From NCBI GenBank assembly GCA_016800925.1, contig JABCPU010000219.1:49972-113971 (forward strand): DNA of 64,000 nt, written 5' to 3'. Source of the stretch: Suillus spraguei (Eukaryota; Basidiomycota; Agaricomycetes; Boletales; Suillaceae). Shown in pieces: positions 11,713-23,721 of this stretch. The position numbers and the translations under genes were made by a program. Position 1 is the stretch's first letter, and each line of letters starts with the position of its first letter. The notes under the pieces were generated by a model that did no database searches, had not been told where the DNA came from, and worked only from the letters and a program-made list of their open reading frames with translations.

Positions 11713-11899
11713 CAGTAAGGGCATTTTTCGGATATGCACATGACATGGCAGTGTACAGATGCGCGTTTGGAATTGATCTAAACTTATACGGGGCGCTTAT
11801 TGCATTTGTTTAGATCCTTCCTGGTGCATCGCCTGCCTCTCCTCGCTCTCCTTTCCCCGTGCACAAGAAGACATCGATAAGGAACAACAAATAAGGAAA

Positions 11900-12195
11900 A
11901 TGGCCTCTTGCCGTTCCTCTGAGAATGTGTCCTCTTCTCACTCTGGATCTGAACTTGAGTCAACTGACCTGTCCAAACGTATGCCTGCACCTCTCGCCGA
12001 CACGCATTGGACTTGACCTCGAATTCCACTACTCCTACCAAGGATTGTCACAACATTTGGGTAGATACTTACATCTTTCCAGGCTTTGAAATACGTGCTT
12101 GCATGTCCCAGCCCTACGACGACACCCTCAAAACCAGTCGGAATAAAAACGCGGCCCTCACGAGCAGCTCACAAGCGATGACCTCCGTCATTTGA
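11900..12195 (+). CDS. Small Ser-rich hypothetical gene, possibly longer or broken
   Basis: ATG 11900 starts a serine-rich frame (MASCRSSENVSSSHSGSEL). An intron at 11979-12082 joins in phase to FEIRACMSQPYDDTLKT and a TGA at 12193. Coding-like text continues beyond the stop in another frame (LTSDDLRHLTDKNPKSQRSD at about 12165-12240), and again at 12435-12640 (proline, serine and arginine rich, including LFSWGRGDDGKLRFGSRRS). This may therefore be one longer low-complexity gene with a one-base lesion near 12155, or unrelated fragments. No family is recognised. Confidence 0.3.
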
Positions 12196-12975
12196 CTGAT
12201 AAAAACCCAAAAAGTCAACGAAGTGACCGAAACAGCCGGAATGGTATGCTTTCAACTCCATGCTGTGGGGCAGCTGGAGTAGATCAAACATCTATTCAAG
12301 TGAGTAATGGGCTGTGGCCACAATGATGACGACCTTACTCCATGAGAAGTCTCAGTCAGACAACGGGTCCTAGGGTTTGAAAAACGTGTGCGCCTGTTGT
12401 GATAGATGTCATAGTACTGGTTTATCATTCTGTCATCACCTCCACCACCCTACCACAATGGTAACTACCCTGAAGTTAGTGCTCCCGCACGGCCGGTGTC
12501 TCCTGCGTGGTCACTTCGATCACGACCGGCGGGGAGTGCATCTTCTCATGATGCAGGTAGCTTGTTTTCATGGGGCCGAGGGGACGATGGGAAGCTACGC
12601 TTTGGGTCTCGACGATCTACCGAAAGACTGTACCTAACACTGCCGGTGATCGGTTGGGCAAAGAACGCCTGTTCCCTCGCTCTTGCCTTGCCTATTTTTG
12701 GTTTTCATGCACGATATCTCACTGATAATGGTCTTCGTTATATCGTGATGAAAACCCCTTATACTTATACTATCTTTTTCGATCTGCGTATGCATTATAT
12801 CATTTTTTGCAAAGTTACCCGAAACTTCTGAGAACCGAACCGCTCCCAAGTTGTATTCTCACCGGGACGCTATCTAATATACCCACAACTCCTTTTCCCA
12901 ATTCCAACCATCTAGTAATTAAGTTCGAACAAACCAAATCCTGCACATAGTAAGTTATATTTAATCTGTTGCTGC

Positions 12976-14873
12976 TCAACCCACTACTATTTCGTCAACT
13001 TTAGATCGGTGTATGCAAAAACCCTGGCATAATATTAGTAGGTTTGTCTGAAGAGTTGGGAGTAAATGCAACATACTGGCGTCACCCATTCACTGTTGCA
13101 GCTGCAGCATACGCCAGCCCAGTCATAGTTGCCGAGCTTGGCACTGCACTTTGGGCAAATAATCTTCCCTGCTAATTGGCCACTCTCCAAAAAAGGTTCC
13201 ATCCATTTCATCTAGAAGGTCGTGATTGATTGTAGACCGATGGCAGATAAGAAACACCTACTGGTTCGACAAAATACCCAGAACACTTCGGGTTCATGAG
13301 AATCGGTGGACTGGCCGGCGATCTTATCCCCGTCATGCTCAACGACGGAGGCATGCGCAGCGCCGCGAGTTTCGGATGAGAATGTAGCTCAGCTGCCAGG
13401 TCCAGCGGAGGCTGCGGCGGTCCGCCGGTCTTTGATGTATCCTGGCTCTCACGTACAGGCGACAGCACACGCACCGTCTCGGAATGTGTGGCCATCCCTG
13501 TTGATGGGCCTTCATCGGTGGCAACAGATGCATCAAGTGCATTTGAAATGTCCTTCCCAAGGCCTTCCATTGTCATTGAAGATGATCGCACAGACTTTGC
13601 GTCAACTCTAGGGGGAAGGAAATCGCCCGGGTGCCCGTTCTTGGGTTCATCTGCCTCGTGATCATCCTCTGTATCGAGTGCTGACATTGAGAGTGCTGAC
13701 ATTGAAAGCGATGACATTGAGAGCGATTCCATTAACGCTCGCGCGCTGAGGCTCATGGACGGTCGCCGCGAGGACGTGCCACGGTCGTTCGTAGACGGGC
13801 GCCTCGACGTGGCAGGAGATAGTGAAGGCAGAGCAGGCGTCGGTGGGCCTAGTTGCCCATGATCGAGCATGTGCTCGCGCGTCGCTAGCTCTTGCCTACG
13901 AAAGGCGTGCATGAATTAGCACTGGGAACGTAACATAATCTGAGGATGGCTACCTGCACATCTTGCATCGTATTCGACGGCTTGGCACGACCATCGGTGT
14001 GTTGGGTACGGAATCAGATGGTGTTCGGGGATGCTTGGCGAACATTGCGTTCTCTGGAATCGTCCCATCTCCATCTATGGTTCAATTGATCAGCACTGAT
14101 CTTGAGCCTGAAGCGTCGATTATCATAGTCAAGGCAGAAGGTAGACCTACTCATAATATCCTCTACTGTCCGTTCCAGGTAAAACATGCGGGTTGCCTTA
14201 TCACGCCGTGTAAACTTGTACGACGCTCGGTGAAACACATCAAGTTGTTCCATAAATCCTTCATTTGGCCTGCAGAAGCACTCACATCTGAGTAATTCAG
14301 ACGAGGTAAAGTAACCTACTCAACGATGGGCCTCACTGTCCTTATCATGTCTACAGCGCCTGCCGAGTCCAGCTTCAGTGAGTGCATGAGGTATGCTGCG
14401 ACGATCGTTGCGCTCCTGCCTGTGATCGGATGTCAAAATTTGATCTGCTAGTAGGCTAGCGGAAGAAAAGATGATGTTAGCTGGCCAAGCTTGAACGTAC
14501 TGATTCCAGCCATACAGTGCACGAGTACACCACGACCCTTGTCGAGCTCGTTCTGGATAAATGATATTGACGGTAAAAAGTGCACGAGGATGTCTTCATT
14601 TGCACTATCATCAACGTTGATTTGGTACCTGTTAAATGTCTAGAGGTGTCTGCATCAGCGTCTGCCTCAGATCCTTTTTCGTACAGATAACAGAGGATAT
14701 TTGGGCACAGGAATCTGGAGACTTGAAACGCTAGTGGTGGTACGCACCGCATGAATGGTAACTTTGCCCCGCATCGCTGTTAAAATGCTGAAGATGTTTT
14801 TCTCCTTCAACCCCTTGACATCCAAAGCGCTTTGCAGATCTCCAATCCAGACTCCTGGCACAACTTCATCCAT
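12976..14873 (-). CDS. YVH1: Dual-specificity phosphatase YVH1 / DUSP12-like
   Basis: The protein starts MDEVVPGVWIGDLQSALDV at 14873, a typical dual-specificity phosphatase N-terminus. The catalytic loop is assembled across an intron: VLVHCMAGI is followed by SRSAT, giving the HCxxGxSRS signature. Then come MIRTVRPIVE, and PNEGFMEQL with ATRMFYLERTVED (13.9-14.3 kb). The middle (13208-13912) is Ser/Pro-rich, probably a disordered linker. The C-terminus has the YVH1 zinc-binding module: CSGYFVEP, MEPFLE, GKIICPKCSAKLGNYDWAG and CSCNSEW. After a last intron comes GFCIHRSKVDEIV and a stop at 12976. YVH1 acts in late 60S ribosome maturation, releasing Mrt4, mainly through the zinc domain. The gene looks intact. 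Confidence 0.9.
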
Positions 14874-15267
14874 CGTAGATGGTAGATGATAAATGAGGTA
14901 CTACAGCTGTGTACTGAATCTCCCTGTTAGTAAGACTATTACTATTGGATATATTGGTACTTCGAGGATTGTCATACGCCAATGATGAGGCGAGTATTAA
15001 GTAATTCAGCGGTCAAGCAGGGAGCGCAAAGGCAAATGAAAAAGCTACTAATAATTATTCGTCGTGAAACGTCGGAGACTCGGAATGGTTGTCAACGGAG
15101 ATCTACTAGTGACGTTTTTTGTAATCAGTGAGCATTATTGTTCATATGTCGAAGCCCAAATACATGCAAATAAGTGGCACTTCATATGCTTTTGTCTCCG
15201 TGTCGAAGAATACAATGCGCGATGTCAGGTCTATAGTACAATGCATCGCTTCTTTATATTTACCCGG
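14874..15267. other. Divergent intergenic region
   Basis: This is the spacer between the YVH1 start (minus strand) and the plus-strand gene at 15468. It ends in a TATA box at 15268. No other feature is recognised. Confidence 0.5.
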
Positions 15268-15276
15268 TATATAAAG
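15268..15276 (+). promoter_or_regulatory. TATA box of the 15468 gene
   Basis: TATATAAAG lies about 190 bp upstream of the ATG and is followed by a pyrimidine-rich stretch (TTTCTCATCTGTCTCG, then CTTTTCTACCCTTC) as is common around fungal start sites. Confidence 0.55.
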
Positions 15277-15467
15277 ATCACACATTCTTCTCCAGACATT
15301 TGACGTTTCTCATCTGTCTCGTCGCAGTTCATACTGTATACTCTTTGCTTTTCTACCCTTCAAATTCAACACTCAAGGCAGGCCTTTGAGGACTCTGGCG
15401 GACACTTCAGCTGGCTGAACATCTTATCATATCGCTCTCCAAGTTTTGATTCTTGTATATTTCTCCC

Positions 15468-16128
15468 ATGATGAACTCGTCTGCATCGTCTGCATCTGTT
15501 CGTCCTACACTCCCCCCGCTTCATACACTTCATCTTCCTCGTGGAAACTTGAAGTCTTTGAAGATTCCGGGTCAATTCACCCGCATTGATGCACTCCATG
15601 ATTCATACGAATTGAGACGCCAGGTTAGTCTGGACCTAGTACGATATACTCAACGTTTACTGAAAGCAGGGTCATTTCCAGATTCCAAGGCTGCACATAC
15701 CCAGCAGTCAGTATTCACATTCATGCCAGAACCGTCAGGTTTCTATTTCGTCCCCAACGTCTTCCTGTACTTCGAGTTCTCCCACCCCTTCGCCTTTCTC
15801 ATCTTCATGTCCCTCTACTTCCGGACGTCAATCCACTAAAATTCGTCTTGTACCTACTACTTTTGAGCACGCCGACGCAATCGTTGTCATTCCTGCTCCT
15901 GATGCCCCATACGTGCACCCCCTCTCCGGTGTCACAAACCCCAAACAACCTGCACAGCCCCTTCTTCTGGTCGGGCCTGCCTTGCAACGCCTGCGCCAGC
16001 CACAACGACCATTAGCCAAGGGGGCACGTCTCGCCCTTATCGCATTGTACGCAGTCCGGCGGATCGCAGGTTTTCTATTGCATCCACCACGACGAAACCA
16101 TGAACCTTACAATAACAGGCCCGAGTAG
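15468..16128 (+). CDS. Small hypothetical protein, 204 aa
   Basis: Tandem ATGs at 15468 and 15471 begin MMNSSASSASVRPTLPPLHT. Exon 1 (15468-15623) ends SYELRRQ, and a 46-bp GT...AG intron (15624-15669) leads in phase 0 into exon 2 (GHFQIPRLHIP...). The protein has a Ser/Thr/Pro-rich centre, then KIRLVPTTFEHADAIVVIPA and a basic, hydrophobic C-terminus (LALIALYAVRRIAGFLLHP) that could be amphipathic. No known domain is visible. A strong TATA box and a well-formed intron support expression. Confidence 0.6.
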
Positions 16129-16479
16129 TACCCAAAGAATGTGTATTGCTAGCGCCACCATCAGTGTATTACCAGGAATCCACATCAGAGATGTAGGAGG
16201 AAGTGTTGTATTTTTAGGTTATGAAGCTAATGTTCGAATCTGATTCACTTGTACTACTAGTTGTAGGAGAGGGCTGTCACCCACTTATTTGTGTCTGATT
16301 CACCCTGATCATTGTGAAGGAGATGGGTACCATGCATACGAGAACAAAGGTTTGACTCTGATTTGTCAGTATTTTATTAAATAAATGTCAGACAAATTAA
16401 GCTTTTAGCATTTGATTATGTAATTTTTGGTTGAGGATCGTTTCTCGTTTGTTGGGCACGAAGTATCGTTTCCACATCC

Positions 16480-17731
16480 ATGTCACCCAAAACGCCGGAA
16501 GACCCAGAACAAAACCCATATGATCTACTTGGGATCTCACAGGAGGCTACTGAAGCCGAGATTAGGACGGCCTATCGAACCCGCTCATTAAAAGTCCACC
16601 CAGACAGAGTACGTCAATTCATTCCAGGTCGGTCGAGAGTCTGAGACTAAGTTGACATTGTTGTTGCAGAACAGAAATGACCCTAATGCAGGTGCGTATC
16701 TAACTGCGTTAAAAATATAGCTAACATACGAACGTAGCCCAGAAATTCCATGCATTGACAACCGCATCCACACTCCTCCTTGATCCGCTCCGCCGTCTCG
16801 CGCTCGATGCACAACTCCGTTTGCAAGCTGCCAAGAAACAGCGCTTTGCATCTTATGACAATAAACGTAAGGCGATGGTATCTGAGTTGGAGGAGCGGGA
16901 GCAAGAGTTCAAGAAGGCGCGAATGGCCAAGGAGCAGGAGAGAACTGCGCGGGAGAGCGAGAACTCGAGGATTCGCGAGGAGGGGCGACGAATGCGGGAG
17001 CAGAGGGAGAAGGAGCTCGAATTGCAGGAATTGGAACGTCAATGCGCGAGGTCAAAGCCTGAGTCAAACGGAACTGTTGAAGAAGACTCCCTGGCTCCGC
17101 CGCCTCCCGGTGATTTGGATACAACCATTCGTGTTAAATATGCTCTGTCATCATATTCTGGGCTTACTACGGCATCCGCACTTGCGGCTCACCTTCGACG
17201 GTATGGCGAGATTGATGAAGGGACGGTGGTGATGTCGCAGAAAGCTAAGAAGTCGAAAAAGAAGGGTCATGTGGACGGTGAGATAATAGTTACTGCACTA
17301 GTGCCATTCAACCAGTTGGGTGCTGCATTTGCCGTGGTATCGAGCGCCGAATCGCTGAAAGATCGGGGCATGGACGTGGCATGGGCAGGTGGATCTGAGC
17401 CTCCAATACTAGGCTGGCTTCGCGAACGCGGAGAACTTGGAGGACATGCGGCCAAGCGGGCTGAGCCGCTCCAGACAAATAGTGCTCCGGGGGGAACGGC
17501 GTTCAGTTCATTTCCCTCGAGTTTCGTAAGTCCGGTTCACTCGGTCAACCTATTCAAATCACTGATTTTTTGTTTGGCAAGCCTGCTTTCGATGATGTGG
17601 CACCACCGTTACCTTCAGCTACGAAGGCGGGGATAGACTACGAGTCGTTGACCCTTCTCCGCATGCGTGAAGCTGAGCGGGCACGCTTAGAGAAGGAGAT
17701 ACTGGAAGCAGAAGCTGCTGAGGGTGGTTAG
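16480..17731 (+). CDS. DnaJ co-chaperone of the spliceosome, DNAJC17 / Cwf23-like
   Basis: The N-terminus is a J domain: NPYDLLGISQEATEAEIRTAY, then KVHPDRNRNDPNA with the HPD tripeptide, spliced from short exons (introns after 16608 and near 16692). A long Glu/Arg/Lys-rich coiled coil follows (about 16850-17080), then an RRM-like region (IRVKYALSSYSGLTTASAL, and GEIIVTALVPFNQLGAAFAVV). The final exon ends DYESLTLLRMREAERARLE. J domain plus coiled coil plus RRM is the architecture of DNAJC17 and yeast Cwc23/fission yeast Cwf23, nuclear factors tied to pre-mRNA splicing. The gene looks intact. Confidence 0.85.
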
Positions 17732-18579
17732 CCTTGCTTTGCAGTCACCTGGCATTTGATGTCTTCTGGGGAGACCCTTTAAACGTGTATGTGTTATTGA
17801 CGGCGTTCATGTACCCGTAGTCTGATTGTTACATCCAGCCGAAGTTTTTTACACGAAGTTTTAAGCAAGTCTGCAACAAGGTTCTTTCGGATTTGTCTTC
17901 ATTGCAGCCGAATATAAACAATGATAATCCGATCTTACAGGCAGGTTGATGATGGAAATCGCTCTACAATCCAAAATTTACATGCCGGGTTGAGTAGTCC
18001 TGGATTCACAGACACCGCCATGTACTCAAGAATTGATTGGTCGGCGTGGAAAGTGTGAGCGAATGACATTTAGTAAGGGTAGAAGGAGCGGCAGAAATCA
18101 GCCATGTCCACAATTGTGGCAGAGTTGTAAGTGCGTTTACTCTTGCCAGTCGCTTAATAATCCATTCACACTTTCGCAGACATCCATCATGATTGGGTAC
18201 ACAATACAATACACGGGAAAGGGAACAATCTATCGGAAGTGCCGGCAAAGTTGCCAAAAAAAAACCCAGGAGGGACAGAAAAGGAAATATGGTAAAAGGC
18301 AGTGCTATACTATGTACGATCATGACGACGGTTCTATCGCAGGCGTCCACTGGCGCCAAAACTAAAGGCTTCGCAATGAAAACTTTGCGGCTCCACAGCA
18401 TGAGGGGCTTCACTTTCCTCCGGCTCCATCGGGCATGCTACTAGCGAGCACGTTCACTCCCATGTGTAGCTCGACTCACGGAGCTATGAGATTCAGCAGG
18501 CCTACTAGTACCCTGCACACGTATGAAAGTGGCATGTTCAAAGAACTAGTCTGGGATTTCAAAATGTGTTGGGGCTATC
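17732..18579. other. Intergenic, nothing recognised
   Basis: Only overlapping short open frames are present on both strands between 18000 and 18450. No motif, repeat or RNA gene can be supported. Confidence 0.5.
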
Positions 18580-20790
18580 GCTGATGCAGATGTGCAAGCC
18601 AGATCACAATCAAAGATAATTAGACCATATTTGCTCAACTCCCAGGTGACGTACTAGTTGGTTGCGGTCCCTACCTTCACCACTGATTTTCTTTGGACAT
18701 ATCACGGGGCGTCTTGTGGCTTCAGGCATGCTCAGCATCTATTATATCTCTCAACCCACGAACCCGGGCCATTTTTACCGTTTGAAGGTTCTTCACCTTC
18801 CTAGCTTCCTGTCAGGGTGGCAGCATGAGGCTCCAGGGGCTATCAAGCCTTACTAACACCGTTTGATCTCATCATGATCTAACGCAGGCGTCGTGCAGTA
18901 ATTTCTAGCACGGCAAACGCCTGCCACTGTTCAAGCAATGGTGCGGTAATCCTCTGGTCAGATGACAAGACCTTCAATGTGCTATCAGTGATCAGTCTTC
19001 AGTCTTTGGCCATAATTTAATCAAGGTTATGGTATAGCACGAGGTATCGTTTTGAAGCCAAGTACGTACACGGCGCTTCCAGTTAGTTCAATAATAAATT
19101 TTCTGTTTTCGAACGGGTGTTATGATCAGGGACCGAAAAGCACAAGCGCGTGCTTACCGCATGGGATCACTATGGAGGTCGCATGCAACACCCTGCTTTC
19201 TAATTTGGTCTCACAGCTGTCGCATTGATTTACCCGCTCCCCACTGCGATCTGTATTAAAGCGAGCAGAAACATTGGAAGACTCAAGAACTTGCAATTTT
19301 GTCACATTTGTGTTTCTGCTGCAGGCGGGCATTGCACAAATCCAAGTCTCTACCCCGTTTCTCCAGGCGAGATGAAGTTAGTATCCTTAAGTCATCAACA
19401 TGTCAGGTGAGATTCCACCAACGCCCGCAAAATGTGATATCTGAGGTTTTTGTTGGTGTAGCTCGCATCTCCGTCATACAGAGACGGATTCAAGTTCCAA
19501 CTTCTGCATTCAGACGGCGTGCAACGTAACCACCATCCAACAAGTCAATGTCACTATGTGCGATTTATCTATAATTCAGGAATGGCTGACTTACATATAA
19601 CAACAGGGACAGCCAGTTGGCACCAGAGATGTATGGTGTGCAAGTTTTCGGTATGTTCTATAACCTCATGTCATGACTACTCGGTTCTGATAAATCCTAG
19701 ATATCGATCTTCATCACCTGCCCAAGATCGGGTGGTTGAATGTAGATCATCAATTTTATGTCAAAATATCCACTTGTGATGTCAACGCGGACACGGTGAC
19801 AAGCTGTACGGGTCTGGAGAAACCAAGCTTTATGCCATGGAAGAGTCAACACAACTTGTACGTTAGAGACTACTGTCTGATTCGAAGGCTGATTCAAAGA
19901 GCAGCAATGTTCGCGACTCTACGACGCTCACGTTGAAAGTATTTGCTCATCGTCAGCTTCATGATGATCAGTATATTGGTATGGTCCAGGGCTGTGTCGA
20001 GGAATTTTTGAGGTACCCCGGCAGTGAGTGACTGCATCCTCTCGCGTAATGTATTCACTGACACTTCAATTCAGCCATTCTTGAACAACTTAAATGCGTA
20101 AACCCCCAAGGAAAGGAAGAACTGCTCAGGGCAAGCTTGGAGTTCAAGCTTACTACCACTGTTGGCGCTGAGCGGCCTGCTGACGGATCCCAGCGTACTG
20201 AAACTCACAGAGAAGGTATCCGGAAAGAGTCCAGAGGAAGTCATGGCTGCGGGGATGCTGTCAGAACACCATTTCCCCCGGCAGTGCGGATCTTCGGTAC
20301 GTAAGATCAATTCGGTTGATGGTTGCCCTTGATAATTTGCGGCGTCAATCAGACATAGACCTGCACCATCTGCCGCGGATCCACTTGATTTCGATTCACG
20401 ACAGCTTCTATGTCAAAGTTTCTGCAGATGGACGTAACCACGAGTACACATCTGTTGAAAAATCGCATTCCTTACCATGGAAGACTGAGTTAGACATGTG
20501 AGATACATTGTACCCGTGAATTCGTGACATTGACTCCTAGCAAGAAATGTACAGGCGTCGTCCATAATTTCCCTCCAAGTCTTCGCAAAACGTCACCTCC
20601 ATGAAGATCAGTACATCGGTATGGTAGAAGAAAGTGTCGAGACGCTTCTTGATCATCATTCTAGAAGTGAGTTTTTGGTTACTATCTGATTAGCTCGTTC
20701 GTCGTTGAATACAATACTAGCTAAATTCTACCGTCTCGTGTCTTTTGACCGTCATGGCAAGAAACATATACTTTGTGCTAGCATGGAATT
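18580..20790 (+). repeat. Segmental duplication, second copy (inverted relative to 7105-8505)
   Basis: This is the upstream and 5' half of the C2-C2-NACHT gene, homologous in reverse complement to 7105-8505. It contains extra sequence (about 19290-20180) encoding the first C2 unit that the other copy lacks. Confidence 0.8.
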
Positions 20791-22879
20791 CAAGATCAGG
20801 CCCCTTGATGACGCAATCGAGCATGGCATCACTCAGAACGCTGAAGGCCAACTCGCCCAGACTGATGCCTTGAAGGATGTATCATATGTGCCGGCCATAG
20901 GAGGCGATGGTCTAAATGGACTATTGAAAGCGTCTGCTAAGCAGGTTGTCAATGTTGCTGTCTCAGGAGCTCTTAGTCCGCTATTGGAGAAGATTGAAAT
21001 TTTCGTTCAGCTTGCTGGCAAGTTCGCTGAGGTGCGGTCGCTTGACTTTGCTACTGAATGTATCTGATACTACTCCACTAGGCTCATCCTTATACCAAAA
21101 TGGCGTTCATGGTGCTCACTGCGGTATATCACGTAGGTGGTATGATCGCATGTCTAGACCTGAGGAGCTCACCCAATTTGATTAGTTAGTGAATGCGCAA
21201 ATTGCCCGAGATCAAAGTATCATTCAGCTCATTACCCTTATGCACGAAACCTACAGCCTCGTCTCTGGCGTAGAGGAGCTGAAAAGGGTGGAGTCGCAAG
21301 AAAAGACTATCAACTCCCTCGCTCGCCAGACGATCGAGTGCTCGTACTTTATCCGTGACTACCTGCAGTCCAGGTGTGGATGTGAGTCTCATAACTTCTC
21401 ACCAAAGCCTAACTTCGTTAACAGAATTGTTGAATGTAGGGAAACAATGCGTTTCGAATGCGCTGTCCAGTATCGATAATCAAATCCAAACATACCAAGC
21501 AACCTTCAAAGAACTCAAGAATGCTATACAACAGCAGGCCACGATTAACACGGAATTGTACGTGTTTCGTCTCCATGATCTGTTTCTTGACCATGGTAAT
21601 TTTCCATCTTCCATATCTTATCCTTGCATATATTCATATTACTACTAGCCGCGAAAGCAGACCTTGATGCCATGCACTATGCTTTCGGCGCCTCGATTGA
21701 ATCGCAGAAGATCGAAAATGTGCCCCCACAAACCAATATTATAGAGTCGATAACTTCATGGGTCAATGAAGATAATAAACAGCAGATTTATCTCTTGCTA
21801 GGTCCAAAGGGGTCTGGAAAATCCACTATCGCACATACCATTGCACGCCAATTTGACGCAATTGTGCGTCTCGGTTCATCCTACTGCTTTTCGCGCGCTG
21901 CCGGGGGCAAGCAACACGCTACGAATTTGTTCAGCACCATTGCACGGGACCTTGCTGATCACGACCCTCAATATATGAAGGCTCTCTGGGCCATTGTGAA
22001 AGACAGGCGCGCAATACGTGAAACGAAAACCCACTGACTCAATTCAATCGCTTTATCCTTGATCCTGCAAATCAAATGACATGCATCGGTCCTGTGCTGG
22101 TGGTCATCGACGGGTTGGAATGCAGCGGTTACAAGTCAGCTCGTAAAGACATTCTCACTGCGCTCGCAGAGAAAGGAGCAGATCTCCCGCCTAATTTCAA
22201 GTTTTTGGTCACTTGTCGGCCAGAGGAGGACATTTGCGCTGCTTTCCAAGGAAAATCTCATGTTACACAGAAGCATTTGGAACATCGCGCCGACTCCTTC
22301 GTTCCGCCACCAACATTGAGGAAACCCCAGAAAAGCAAAATTAGGTCTCGCCCTCCTACCCCTCCCCTGTCTATCCCCGACTTTATAAGCTGCAACCCTT
22401 CATTTGGAGCTGACTCGTCGCTAAGTGACTCCACTCCGATATCGGGTATCTCGGGTTCAGGCTCAGCAGTCTCTGCTGTGTTTGATACCTGGGACGACGG
22501 CAGTGATTCTACCGAGTCCCCTCCTTCCAGTGCCAGCTCCGTTGATGAGGAGCTCCAGTCTTCAAAGAAGAAGGACATTGTACAATATACGCGCAGGAGC
22601 CAGGAGCTCGTCACTGTAGAGCATATCTCCGAGGCGGGTGACCGTACTATTAGCAGAACCAATTCGGAGAAGTTCGAGAGTTGGACCGTCAAGCAGCATG
22701 ATCATCCTCGAAGTGGTCTGCTACTTAAAGAACCAGGGTTCGTCGCGGAGCCAGCGAATGATTTGCCATCAGTTGGATGCAGTAGTCGTCCTCCCAGACG
22801 AGATCGCCAGAAGCAGTTCCGGGCGAAGACTATCGTCCGTCACTCCACAAATGTGGATGCGGGCGGAAATATGGGATGA
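19400..22879 (+). pseudogene. C2-C2-NACHT NLR-like gene, probably broken
   Basis: Two tandem C2-like units are encoded, each with the pattern LHHLP.I, FYVKIS or FYVKVS, MPWK or LPWK, LKVFA or LQVFA, and ...DQYIGMV (about 19680-20020 and 20335-20680). A helical linker follows (ALKDVSYVPAIGGDGLNGLL, then AFGASIESQKIENVPP), then a NACHT NTPase: Walker A GPKGSGKST (about 21805) and a Walker-B-like VLVVIDGLEC. Fungal NACHT proteins are STAND-type signalling or immune receptors. Several defects argue for decay. A frame jump occurs at about 22030, between Walker A and Walker B. Walker B lacks the usual DxLDE. There is an early stop in the first exon frame near 19440. The C-terminal 200 residues are Ser/Pro-rich, not WD40 or ankyrin repeats. 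The start (19400, MSGEIPPTPAKCDI) is tentative. Confidence 0.55.
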
Positions 22880-23558
22880 TGATCTCGCATGTCGGTGATA
22901 CCACCTTGCTACAGTGCTACACATACTATAGAGGTGTAATATGATTGTCACGCCGTCTGTACTAATTTCGACGAACTGTCACCGCAAATATCATACTATG
23001 CTATGCGAGTCCTATGTGCAATGATCAAACGAGTGTTATGGCGCAACCTTCTAGTCTCCCATAGTATTCAAAAAGGAAAGACGTAACAAACAAGCTGCAA
23101 CTTGTGCAAAGTGCAACAACGCCGCCACATGTGACGACTGATCCCAACATGAACAAACCTTAACTTAGACATGCACAGACTATCGATCAGACTACTACAC
23201 TATTCCAGAAATATGTCACCGTAACATACCGGCATCATAAAGTTACTTCCACCACGAGTCCGACTACACCGCCAATGTCAAATTCACACGTCATATAATT
23301 GACGAAAAACGATTTAGACGCGTGTGATAAAGCCAGGTCTCAAGTTCAAATCCTGGCATTGACAGTTAAAAAATGTACAGAGCTGTACAGAAGGGACCAA
23401 GCTGTGACACTGTGATGCTGGATGGCTCTGTACAGAACATTCTACATAGTTTGCTGCCAATGTCATGACTCTCATCAATCAGATTTGTAGCTCCTATTAC
23501 CATCATGTCTGTGTTGTTGTCGCCCCATCTTCTGTCGATGATAGCCCAAGATGCTCAG
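22880..23558. other. Intergenic, nothing firm
   Basis: No gene is recognised. A B-box-like GTTCAAATCC at about 23344 was examined as a possible tRNA and rejected. The region ends in the TATA box of the lectin locus. Confidence 0.5.
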
Positions 23559-23566
23559 TATAAAAG
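23559..23566 (+). promoter_or_regulatory. TATA box of the lectin locus
   Basis: TATAAAAG lies upstream of the twin hairpins and the beta-trefoil exons. It predicts a transcription start near 23590, placing both hairpins in the 5' leader. Confidence 0.5.
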
Positions 23567-23626
23567 TCCAGTGTTCTTTGACCTTTCCTCATCAGTTCCT
23601 CGTCTCATTTTGAATCATCCTACTAG

Positions 23627-23721
23627 CAACCTACTTTTTACACATTGCCTTTTCCCACGGTGGGAAAAGGCATCGTGGTAGGTTGTATACTCCATCGGTG
23701 GGAATCCCACCGATGAGTATA
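23627..23721. repeat. Two adjacent near-perfect hairpins
   Basis: Hairpin 1 (23627-23685) has outer arms CAACCTAC/GTAGGTTG and an inner 13-bp perfect stem TGCCTTTTCCCAC/GTGGGAAAAGGCA around a single G. Hairpin 2 (23686-23721) has arms TATACT/AGTATA and an inner 11-bp perfect stem CATCGGTGGGA/TCCCACCGATG around one A. They abut with no spacer. Confidence 0.85.

Noticed and set aside
13306..13611. 101-codon plus-strand frame
   Set aside because: Antisense to the Ser/Pro-rich linker of YVH1, with no independent support.
22258..22692. 144-codon frame on the minus strand
   Set aside because: It is antisense to the low-complexity tail of the NACHT-like gene. Its Ser/Glu-rich composition mirrors the plus-strand coding text.
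23276..23364. Possible tRNA gene: acceptor-like ends, a T-arm and the B-box-like GTTCAAATCC
   Set aside because: Only five of seven acceptor pairs form, there is no D loop with GG, and no seven-base anticodon loop closes properly.
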